Positions 9,414-16,658 of a stretch of 64,000 nucleotides of DNA are shown in pieces; position 1 is the stretch's first letter; every line of letters begins with the position of its first letter. The DNA is taken from assembly GCA_964384945.1 (NCBI GenBank), contig CAYLMK010000006.1, positions 124,001 to 188,000 of the forward strand, written 5' to 3'. Both the position numbers and the translations under genes were made by a program. The stretch comes from S015-6 sp964384945. Its GTDB lineage: Bacteria; Desulfobacterota; DSWW01. The notes beneath the pieces are model-generated. The model did not search any database. It was not told where the DNA came from and saw only the letters and a program-made list of their open reading frames with translations.

Positions 9414-10082
9414 CTACTTGGCCGCAACCGGAATCGCTAGAGGACGGGCCCTCTTCGCGAGCACCCGCTCTGCTTCGGCGGGCACGTCGGCCGCGCCCTC
9501 GGCGTATCCGTCCGCACCCATCGACGCGGCGAGCCTCGCGTCGAGCGGCGCACCCCCCACCAGGATCTTCACCTCGGGATGAAGCCTTCGGACCCACTCG
9601 ATCACGTCACGCATGTTCTCGAGCGGGGTGGACATCATCGTAGAGAGGGCCAGCAGGGAGGCCTTGGTCTCCTTCAGGGACCCCAGGAACCGGTCCCTCG
9701 GCACATCCTTTCCCAGGTCGATCACGCGATAGCCCGCGGCCTCCAGAACGCCGGCCACGATGTTCTTGCCCATATCGTGAACGTCCCCCTCCACCACCCC
9801 GATCACCACCGCCTCCTCCTTGCCGGGCAAGGCGGCGCTGCCCTTCTTCAGACACGCGATCCCCTGCCGGAAGGCGTCGATGCAAAGCAGGAACTCCGGG
9901 ATCGAACACTTCCCGTCCTTGAGCCTTCTGCGGGCCTTGTCCATCCCGGCCGTCATGGCGGAAAGAATCTCATCGGGCGAAACCGAGGTCGAATCGAGCT
10001 TCGAAAAAAAACGGTCCACCTGAGCCGGATCGCGAGACAGGATCATCGCTTCGACTTCGTTCAAGATCTTGGACTTCGGCAC
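9414..10082 (-). CDS. Corrinoid (cobalamin)-binding methyltransferase protein, MtbC/MttC type
   Basis: The 222-residue protein carries a methyl group on cobalamin between two methyltransferases. Residues 1-85 form the helical cap domain. Residues about 90-215 form the Rossmann-like B12 domain with the base-off signature EGDVHDMGKNI (D100, H102, G105). The family's GG motif is seen as ILVGGAPLD. The start is a GTG at 10082, preceded at 7 bases by GGAGGAGGG; longer in-frame starts lack a site. It lies 52 bases after the UroD-like gene and 8 bases before the activation protein gene, so the three are probably one operon. The methyl donor is unknown. Confidence 0.93.
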   Translation of the reverse strand: MPKSKILNEVEAMILSRDPAQVDRFFSKLDSTSVSPDEILSAMTAGMDKARRRLKDGKCSIPEFLLCIDAFRQGIACLKKGSAALPGKEEAVVIGVVEGDVHDMGKNIVAGVLEAAGYRVIDLGKDVPRDRFLGSLKETKASLLALSTMMSTPLENMRDVIEWVRRLHPEVKILVGGAPLDARLAASMGADGYAEGAADVPAEAERVLAKRARPLAIPVAAK

Positions 10083-10134
10083 CTTTGCTCCCTCCTCCGG
10101 GGAAGACCCCGCCCGTCGGACCGGTCCGCGCCGG

Positions 10135-11325
10135 TCAGGCCTTCTCCGCCCGGGGCCGCTGCCTGCATGAGCCATACCTCTCGGCTGCCCTGATAAGCGA
10201 AAACGCATTGGTCAGTGGAATGTTCGGCGGGTACTCGCATCCCGGCGCGAGGATGTACCCCCCGTCTCTGGCCAGTACATCGATCTGTTCCCGGCAGGCG
10301 CTCATGACCTCCTCCGGGGTTCCCTCCACGAGCAGCGGCGTCGGAATATACCCGATCAGGGTCACCTGATCCCCATACCGGTCTTTGAGTTCCTTCGGTG
10401 TCTTGCAGTCGTCCGGCAGGTGGGCAAAGCTGATCGCGTCCGGCTCCATGGCCCGAATCTGCGCATCGAAGTACACATCGTGACCGCAGTTGTGGACAGC
10501 CACGGAGAGCCCTCTCTTCTTGATCGCTTGGCTGATCTGGCGGGCAAAGGGGGCCTCGATCTCCTCCCAGAGCTTCTTGGAGAGCCCGTTCGCAGAGGCA
10601 TAGAGCGTGTCGATGGCGACCGCAGAAACGCCCGTCTCGATCTGGGCCTCCGTGAACTCGATGAGCGTCTGGGTGATCGCCTCACAGGCTTTCCGGACCG
10701 CCTTGGGATGAAGCACGCAATCCCGGTACATCCTCTCCGCCCCACGCATCATACTCAGGACACCCAGGGGGCCGAAAACGAACCCGCCGATCACGGCCCT
10801 CAGCCCCATGCGATTGACCATGATCCGGCAGAGCCGCACAAACTCCTGCATGCGCTCGGCCCGGGAGAAATCGATGGGCCTGACCTTTGCGTAATCCTCC
10901 ACGTCCTTGATCACCGGATCCTCGTAGTCGGGCCTCGCGGTTGAATTCTCCGGATAGACAACCTTCTGGCCGAAGTCCGCAGCCTCGACCGACAGGTCCC
11001 ACAGGAGAATGATCAGGTCGCCGCCGACGAATTCGAAGCCGGAGCAGTAGACGTCCGCCGCCTTCTCGGCGTTCGTAGCGAAGTCGGGAAAGGAGATTCC
11101 CTTGATCTGGCGCGCCCCGGCGCACAGAATCGGGGTGACCGGCACCCGGTCCGGCTCCTTGTGCCGAAAGGCCGTAACGACCCTCTCGATCGAACTCAAC
11201 TCGGTCCAACGGCCACGCAAACTCGAAAAGGCGGCTACGGTGTCCAGCAAGGGTTCGGGCAGGCTGCCGAGGGGGGGCAGTCGCCCTTCCCTCACGTAGT
11301 CAACGAGCTTTCGGAGGTTCTTCAT
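10135..11325 (-). CDS. UroD-fold corrinoid methyltransferase (MtaA/CmuA family)
   Basis: The 396-residue protein has the uroporphyrinogen decarboxylase fold, but its zinc motif marks it as a methyltransferase. HNCG (H278, C280) and a third ligand in APGCEYPP (C363) match the H-x-C-x(n)-C zinc site of MtaA/MtbA-type enzymes. Such proteins move methyl groups between corrinoid protein and a thiol or other acceptor. The ATG at 11325 has AGGAG 10 bases upstream; an in-frame GTG eight codons earlier is less likely. It is the first gene of the trio. Whether it demethylates a donor or methylates an acceptor cannot be told, and no methanogen-type partner gene lies nearby. Confidence 0.88.
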   Translation of the reverse strand: MKNLRKLVDYVREGRLPPLGSLPEPLLDTVAAFSSLRGRWTELSSIERVVTAFRHKEPDRVPVTPILCAGARQIKGISFPDFATNAEKAADVYCSGFEFVGGDLIILLWDLSVEAADFGQKVVYPENSTARPDYEDPVIKDVEDYAKVRPIDFSRAERMQEFVRLCRIMVNRMGLRAVIGGFVFGPLGVLSMMRGAERMYRDCVLHPKAVRKACEAITQTLIEFTEAQIETGVSAVAIDTLYASANGLSKKLWEEIEAPFARQISQAIKKRGLSVAVHNCGHDVYFDAQIRAMEPDAISFAHLPDDCKTPKELKDRYGDQVTLIGYIPTPLLVEGTPEEVMSACREQIDVLARDGGYILAPGCEYPPNIPLTNAFSLIRAAERYGSCRQRPRAEKA

Positions 11326-11479
11326 AATAGCCGGACTCCTTTGCCGCACCGCAGCGGGAAGGGCCCGCCTCCGATCCGAAGCACGGACCCCGGGCGAGCC
11401 TCCATGGCCTTACGGACTCGGATAGTATCACATACAAAGCAGAAGGAAAATCGCAGGAGCGGACAGAGCCGCGGTCGCT

Positions 11480-12445
11480 TCAGGCGCCGTCGCGCAGGAG
11501 TTCGGACCGCTTCGTCCGGACCGACGTTGCGACCGAACGCAGGAAAGCCGTCACGGGGCTGAGCGGGTGCTCGAATACACTTATGCCGGCCGGTTCGGGC
11601 TCCCCGAGAGGACCGTAGAAGGGGGCCTTGTGAGCCCCGACGAGCCCTTCGGCCCGGCACGGCGCTGAAGCCGGGGATGAGGCAAGGGCTTCCCGGGGCA
11701 GCGCGCCGAGGTCCACCACATTCAGGTCGGCCTCGCATCTTTCCACGAGTTTGTTCCGCCAGTAGACGTAGAGCGCGCCGGCCTCTTCAGTGCTTTTCGC
11801 TCCCGCGGTCACGATGCCTGCATGGACCGGCTCTGCGAAGGCTTCTTCATCAGCCCCGGACACTCGCCCAAGCAGGGTCGGGGTCGTCGTGGACGGCGTG
11901 ACCAGGAAAACCGTGAAGCCCGGCAAGGCCCTGGCCGGAACGACGGGCGGGCCCTCGTCGGAGAGGATGTACCGGAACGAAACCTTCCTGCCCCCCAGGG
12001 CGTCCGCCGAATGCCCGCCTTCTTCTGCGCCGGTCGCCTTCCAGAGCAGCCGGCCGTCCAGCAGGCAGACGCCCATGGGTCCAAAACTGCCCGAGGGGAG
12101 ACGCGGCTCCTCAAAGGTCAGCAACCTCTCCCGGTCGGGCCGGAAGCCGAAGAGGTACCGCCTTTCGTAAAGCCGCTCGGAACCGATCAGCAGTACCGGG
12201 CCGTCCAGGATCTTCAGCATCACGGCGAGGTTGAACAGGGCCCAGGCGGCGATTCCCTCGTCCGGCTGCGCTGCGACGCACCGCACGAACAGCGTCCGCG
12301 GAAAAGGAGAAAACGTCCGGACGCGCCGCCCCCCCCTTCCGGGCGTCGGTGAAGCGGCTGCCGGACTGGAAAAATAGAGGTGAGCAATCTCGGCAAGCTG
12401 CTTCTTTTCGTAGTCCTGTTTCGGAAACGCAGAGAGCTTTTCCAT
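11480..12445 (-). CDS. Protein of unknown function downstream of ParA-CBM48
   Basis: This 321-residue product is not recognised. It is soluble in appearance, with no signal peptide. The middle contains a hydrophobic segment (ALFNLAVMLKILDGPVLLIG at about 85-105) like a buried strand-helix unit, and later IVTAGAKSTEEAGALYVY and ADLNVVDLG. No Walker A motif is present. The gene starts 46 bases after the ParA-CBM48 stop on the same strand, so they are probably co-transcribed. An ATG at 12445 is chosen; no convincing ribosome binding site is visible, and a TTG two codons earlier is possible. Codon use matches neighbours, supporting a real gene. Confidence 0.7.
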   Translation of the reverse strand: MEKLSAFPKQDYEKKQLAEIAHLYFSSPAAASPTPGRGGRRVRTFSPFPRTLFVRCVAAQPDEGIAAWALFNLAVMLKILDGPVLLIGSERLYERRYLFGFRPDRERLLTFEEPRLPSGSFGPMGVCLLDGRLLWKATGAEEGGHSADALGGRKVSFRYILSDEGPPVVPARALPGFTVFLVTPSTTTPTLLGRVSGADEEAFAEPVHAGIVTAGAKSTEEAGALYVYWRNKLVERCEADLNVVDLGALPREALASSPASAPCRAEGLVGAHKAPFYGPLGEPEPAGISVFEHPLSPVTAFLRSVATSVRTKRSELLRDGA

Positions 12446-12491
12446 CCGCAACGCAAAGGACCCGATTCCGGGGCCGGAAACTCCGCGGGGT

Positions 12492-13601
12492 TCACTTCAC
12501 CTTGATCAGGGAGTTGACGATGCCGTTCTCGTTGACGATCCGGAGCGGGTTTTCCGGATCCACGATCCACTGGCCGTCCACATAGTACTTGTATTGGTAC
12601 CTTCCGGGCAACAGAGATACCCTGCGTCTCCAGATCCCTTCCTCGTCACGCTCCAGGCTCGCTGCGGCATCCAGACGCCAGTCGTTGAACTCCCCGGCGA
12701 CATAGACCTTCTTCGCGCCGGGCGCGCTCATGCAGAAGAAGACATCGCGGGGACCTTCTGCGCGGCCGGTCCCTCGAGACTGCTCGCGGGGCGGGGGTTC
12801 CGCGGCAGCCCGATCCGGTTCCTCGACCCCGGCCCGGCTCTCGGCGGCCAGGACCTCTTCGGCAAGGTCCTGGTAGTCCCATGCCCCCAGGCTGTTGGGT
12901 TTGTAACGCACGATGGGGAGTCCGTAACTCGCCGCTTCTTTCAAGTGAATGTTCGTTCGAATCTTCGTCTTGAGAACCTGCGCCGAAAAATGCTCCTCCA
13001 ATTGCGCCTCGATCATCCTTGCGAGCCGGATCCTCCGATCGTAGAACGTCATCAGGATGCTTACGCGCGGCGGCCTGCCCATGCGCTCCTCGATCAGGTC
13101 CACCACCTGGAAGATCCGCCGCATCCCGTGCAGAGAGAACGTCCCCGTGTCCACCGGAATCAGGACCTCGTGGCTCGCGGCAAGGGCGTTGATCGTGAGC
13201 ACTCCCAGGTTGGGGGGAGAGTCGATCAGGACGAAGTCATAGACGGCGCCCCCGCAATCCAGAAGGTCCTTCAGCCTCCTCTCTCGATCGGTGACGCCGC
13301 CGAGTTCCTGCTCCAACGCCACCAGCGAGAGCATGGAGGGAACAAGGTCCAGTCGTGTATCGACGGGCGTGGCGACCTCGGGGAGCCGAATCGGCTCGTC
13401 GTAAAGGTTCAGCAGTGCGCTGCGGAGGTCACGGTGTACGGCAAGGTCGGTGGCGTTCAGGCCGGCGGCAGCATGCCCCTGGGGATCCATGTCGACCAGG
13501 AGCACCTTCTTGCCCTTCTGCGCCAGGCATGCGGAGAGATTGATGGCCGTTGTCGTCTTCCCGCAGCCTCCCTTCTGGTTGATGACGCTGAGGACTCTCA
13601 T
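12492..13601 (-). CDS. ParA/MinD-family ATPase fused to a C-terminal glycogen-binding (CBM48/AMPK-beta) domain
   Basis: Residues 1-255 form a ParA-type ATPase: deviant Walker A KGGCGKTT (10-17), VLLVDMDPQGHAAAGLN (Walker A' region) and DFVLIDSPPNLGVL (Walker B). ParA-like proteins position DNA or large cargo by ATP-dependent dimerisation. A Pro/Glu/Arg-rich linker (about 260-285) leads to a domain of about 85 residues with VYVAGEFNDW, LLPGRYQYKYYVDGQW and DPENP. This is the signature of CBM48/AMPK-beta glycogen-binding modules, with the carbohydrate-binding Trp and Lys positions present. The fusion is in one uninterrupted frame. The ATG at 13601 has GAGGG 8 bases upstream. A MerR regulator gene precedes it. 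An alpha-glucan cargo role is inference. Confidence 0.9.
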   Translation of the reverse strand: MRVLSVINQKGGCGKTTTAINLSACLAQKGKKVLLVDMDPQGHAAAGLNATDLAVHRDLRSALLNLYDEPIRLPEVATPVDTRLDLVPSMLSLVALEQELGGVTDRERRLKDLLDCGGAVYDFVLIDSPPNLGVLTINALAASHEVLIPVDTGTFSLHGMRRIFQVVDLIEERMGRPPRVSILMTFYDRRIRLARMIEAQLEEHFSAQVLKTKIRTNIHLKEAASYGLPIVRYKPNSLGAWDYQDLAEEVLAAESRAGVEEPDRAAAEPPPREQSRGTGRAEGPRDVFFCMSAPGAKKVYVAGEFNDWRLDAAASLERDEEGIWRRRVSLLPGRYQYKYYVDGQWIVDPENPLRIVNENGIVNSLIKVK

Positions 13602-13687
13602 GGCCCGCACCCTCTTTGTCCCCCCACCAAGGAAGACTGGTCCCGCCTGCCCACGAGGTCTCTGGCTGCATCCCTTTCAGGGGTCAT

Positions 13688-14164
13688 TCAAACGGTTTTG
13701 AGGAGGTCCCTCCCTGACTGCCTTGGCACGGTCACCCTTCGGTAACGGCTGATCTTCTTTGCCTGCTGCATCCATCGGACGGCCTCGCTCTCCAACTCGG
13801 CCACATGGATGATCCACTGCTGGCCCGAAACCGCCTCAAAAGCGGTATCCTGGTAGAAGACGAGGACGAGATCTCCGGTGGCGACGAGGGTGAGTTCCAC
13901 CAGAGGCCTCTTGACGGACGGCAGGAGCTTCTGAAGAGAAGCGATGCTCTTTCGGATGCGCTGCAGGGGTACACCGGCGTCGAGCAGGCGCTTGGCCGTC
14001 TTGTAGGCAACGAGATCCTGAAAACTATACCTTCCGTGCCCGCCCTTGGTCCGGTAGGTCGGGCCGAGCAAGCCCGTTTTCTCCCAGTACTGCACCTGCC
14101 TCGGGGTGAGGTCGATGATTCTGCAAAGGTCCCCCCGCCGGAAATAGAGTTGATCCGAGGACAT
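13688..14164 (-). CDS. MerR-family transcriptional regulator
   Basis: The 158-residue protein begins with a winged helix-turn-helix of MerR type: GDLCRIIDLTPRQVQYWEKT (11-30), then RYSFQDLVAYKTAKRLLDAG. The HTH is followed by a short coiled coil and a C-terminal domain of about 75 residues lacking conserved cysteines, so metal sensing is unlikely. It lies 86 bases upstream of the ParA-CBM48 gene on the same strand and is probably its operon leader and regulator. A promoter with an internal dyad upstream of it suggests autoregulation. The effector is unknown. Confidence 0.9.
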   Translation of the reverse strand: MSSDQLYFRRGDLCRIIDLTPRQVQYWEKTGLLGPTYRTKGGHGRYSFQDLVAYKTAKRLLDAGVPLQRIRKSIASLQKLLPSVKRPLVELTLVATGDLVLVFYQDTAFEAVSGQQWIIHVAELESEAVRWMQQAKKISRYRRVTVPRQSGRDLLKTV

Positions 14165-14504
14165 TCTCCTCGCCTTCCAGGGTCTGTTTCCGTAAAGCGC
14201 GTCTGTACCGGGCAGGGCCCGCTCTCGTGGTGGAGAACCGTCAGGCTAAACAGTACAAAAGGCCCGAGTTTGTGTCAAGAAAAAACTTGGGCCGGAGCGA
14301 TTCCGCGGACACCCTTTTGGGGGGGCAATCCCGTCATTCCCGGGGATAAAGGTTCTGTTGCAAGCCAGGAAGCCCAACCTCGGATCGAAAATAAACAACA
14401 AATTTTTGTTCTTGTCGCTTTCGCGGTGAGCGAAGCCTTGGCGGAACCGGGTTTTCCTCCCACAGGAAAATGGAATACAATGGGGTCAAAAAGGACGGCA
14501 ATCC
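14165..14504. other. Divergent intergenic region between merR and ROK kinase genes
   Basis: This 340-base region has no supported gene. It holds the MerR-side promoter listed separately, a CCCGTCATTCCCGGGG element near 14330 resembling common dispersed intergenic repeats, and an AT-rich stretch near 14385-14415 ahead of the ROK gene in which no clean promoter was recognised. Confidence 0.6.
14250..14278 (-). promoter_or_regulatory. Candidate promoter with operator-like dyad for merR
   Basis: Reading the minus strand, TTGACA (14278-14273) and TACTGT (14255-14250) are separated by 17 bases. A dyad ACAAA-N9-TTTGT lies within the spacer, at 14255-14259 and 14269-14273. MerR proteins typically bind between -35 and -10, so this may be an autoregulatory operator. 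The -10 match is weak. Confidence 0.45.
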
Positions 14505-15485
14505 ATGGAACCCTTGATACTGGGCCTGGACATCGGCGGAACGAAGATCGCAGGCGGACTGCTCACGCACGACGGGAAGCGGATCGCCCGGGAGGAACTG
14601 CCCACCGAACAGGCAAAGGGGTTCGCCCATTCGAGCGGTCAGATGAACCGGGTTGTCGAGAGGCTCCTGAAGCAGGCCAAGGAGAGCGGCGCAGGGATCA
14701 AGGGGATCGGGGTTTGCGCCCCGGGTCCCATGGATGTGAAAAGAGGTATCCTCCATAACCCGCCGAACCTGGAGGGATGGCAGAACCTGCACCTGCGGGA
14801 TATTCTAGAAAATCTTTTTGGAATAAAGACTTACATGGACAACGACGCCAACGCCGCCGGGCTCGCGGAGGTCCTGTGGGGGGCCGGGCAAGGATATGAT
14901 CACGTGTTCTATGCGACTGTCAGCACAGGAATCGGCACCGGCATCATCCAGCACGGTCGCATCCTGCACGGCAGGAACGGGATGGCCGGAGAGGGAGGAC
15001 ATGTCACCATTCAGTCTGAAGATACGAGCGCCCGGTGCAACTGCGGCAACATTGGCTGCATCGAGGCATATGCCTCCGGGACGTCGATCGCCAAGAGGGC
15101 CAGGAAACGGCTTGAGGGGCTGAGGGAAAAGCCCCCTCTGCTCGAAAGGGAGACCGGGGGCCGCTGGGAATCCCTGACGACAAGGCACCTTGCGCTCGCC
15201 GCCCGCCGGGGAGACGCGTTTTCGAGGCAGGTGATTGAAGAAGCAGGCACCCGACTGGGAATCTGGCTGGGCAGCGTCGTGAGCCTGCTCGACCCGGACA
15301 TTGTCGTCATCGGGGGGGGCGTCTCGCGGGTGGGCGAACCCCTGTTCGAGGCGATCCGCAGCGAGCTACCCCGGCGCACGATCAATCCCTTTGCCTCCAA
15401 GACCCCGGTGGTCAAGGCCAAACTCGAAGAAGACGTGGGCATCTTGGGGGCCGCGGCCCTGGTTCTGGAGGGGATCCCTTCATGA
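14505..15485 (+). CDS. ROK-family sugar kinase (glucokinase-like)
   Basis: This is an ATP-dependent sugar kinase, most likely a glucokinase. LGLDIGGTKIAGGLL (6-20) is the phosphate-binding motif. DNDANAAGLAE contains the catalytic Asp at about residue 107. The ROK zinc motif CNCGNIGCIE (about 180-190) is complete, as is the GGGV ATP motif near 270. The 326 residues match the family. AAGGA lies about 10 bases before the ATG. It starts the plus-strand run followed by an epimerase gene 84 bases later, suggesting supply of activated hexoses. N-acetylmannosamine or fructose kinase activity cannot be excluded. Confidence 0.92.
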   Translation: MEPLILGLDIGGTKIAGGLLTHDGKRIAREELPTEQAKGFAHSSGQMNRVVERLLKQAKESGAGIKGIGVCAPGPMDVKRGILHNPPNLEGWQNLHLRDILENLFGIKTYMDNDANAAGLAEVLWGAGQGYDHVFYATVSTGIGTGIIQHGRILHGRNGMAGEGGHVTIQSEDTSARCNCGNIGCIEAYASGTSIAKRARKRLEGLREKPPLLERETGGRWESLTTRHLALAARRGDAFSRQVIEEAGTRLGIWLGSVVSLLDPDIVVIGGGVSRVGEPLFEAIRSELPRRTINPFASKTPVVKAKLEEDVGILGAAALVLEGIPS

Positions 15486-15569
15486 ATGTAACCTGCCGGA
15501 ATTCATAAAAAACAGGGAACCGGTCGATAGTACTTACGACTCGAGAGGCACTCGGGAGATGACCAGCCC

Positions 15570-16625
15570 ATGAAAGTCCTGGTAACGGGATCGGCCGGCT
15601 TCATCGGGTCCTTTATTGCCGTGCGCCTTGCCGAGCGAGGCGACGAGGTCGTCGGCCTGGACAGCATCAACGACTACTACGACGTCGACCTGAAGTTCGG
15701 CCGCCTGGAAAAGGACGGCATCGGGCGCCGGGCCGCGGAGTCCGAAGGCCTTGTCCGCAGCGCCCGCTACCCGAACTACCGCTTCTTGAGGATGCGCCTC
15801 GAGAACAGGCAAGGTGTCGAGCGATTGTTTCAGGGCGAGGGATTCGACGCGGTCTGCCACCTGGCGGCCCAGGCCGGGGTACGCTACTCCCTCCTGAATC
15901 CGCATGCCTACATCGAGTCGAACATCGTAGGGTTCCAGAACATCCTGGAGTCCTGCAGACGCAGCGGCGTGGGACATCTGGTGTACGCATCCTCCAGCTC
16001 GGTCTACGGGCTGAACGAAAGATATCCCTTCTCCACGAGCGACAATGTGGACCATCCCATATCCCTTTACGCCGCCACGAAGAAATCGAACGAGCTCGTG
16101 GCCCACGCCTACAGCCACCTCTACGGCATACCCACAACCGGTCTGCGCTATTTCACCGTCTACGGGCCTTGGGGAAGGCCGGACATGGCCCTGTTCCTTT
16201 TCACCCGGGCGATCCTGGAGGACAGGCCCATCGACGTATTCAACCACGGCAGGATGAAGAGAGACTTCACGTACATCGACGATATCGTCGCCGGAACGAT
16301 CCGGGTGCTGGACAAGCCCCCGCGAGGCAACCCGCAATGGACCGGCGAGCGCCCGGACCCGTCAAGCTCCCGCGCGCCTTACAAAGTGTATAATATTGGA
16401 AACAATTCCCCGGTCGCCCTTACGGATTTCATCGAGGCCATCGAGGAGGCCCTCGGCCGCAAGGCGAAGAAGAACTTTCTGCCCATGCAGCCCGGCGATG
16501 TGCCGGCCACCTGGGCGGACGTGGACGATCTGGCCAGGGACTTCGGATACGCGCCGGCCGTGCCGATCCGGGTGGGGGTGAAGCGCTTCGTGGATTGGTA
16601 TCTCGACTTTCAAAGGAAGAGATGA
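15570..16625 (+). CDS. NAD-dependent epimerase, UDP-glucuronate 4-epimerase-like
   Basis: This extended SDR enzyme has the NAD motif TGSAGFIGS (7-15), catalytic serine region YASSSSVYG and YxxxK in YAATKKS (about 168-174). LDSINDYYDVDLK and the NPHAYIESNIVGF segment are typical of UDP-glucuronate 4-epimerases (CapI-type), which give UDP-galacturonate for capsule or EPS. The 351 residues fit the family. It sits between the ROK kinase and the SAHH-like gene on the same strand with short gaps. The uronate could come from the dehydrogenase at the left end of the window. Exact substrate is inference. Confidence 0.9.
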   Translation: MKVLVTGSAGFIGSFIAVRLAERGDEVVGLDSINDYYDVDLKFGRLEKDGIGRRAAESEGLVRSARYPNYRFLRMRLENRQGVERLFQGEGFDAVCHLAAQAGVRYSLLNPHAYIESNIVGFQNILESCRRSGVGHLVYASSSSVYGLNERYPFSTSDNVDHPISLYAATKKSNELVAHAYSHLYGIPTTGLRYFTVYGPWGRPDMALFLFTRAILEDRPIDVFNHGRMKRDFTYIDDIVAGTIRVLDKPPRGNPQWTGERPDPSSSRAPYKVYNIGNNSPVALTDFIEAIEEALGRKAKKNFLPMQPGDVPATWADVDDLARDFGYAPAVPIRVGVKRFVDWYLDFQRKR

Positions 16626-16658
16626 CCCGTTCGGGCGAGGGAAACGGCCTTCGGAAAG

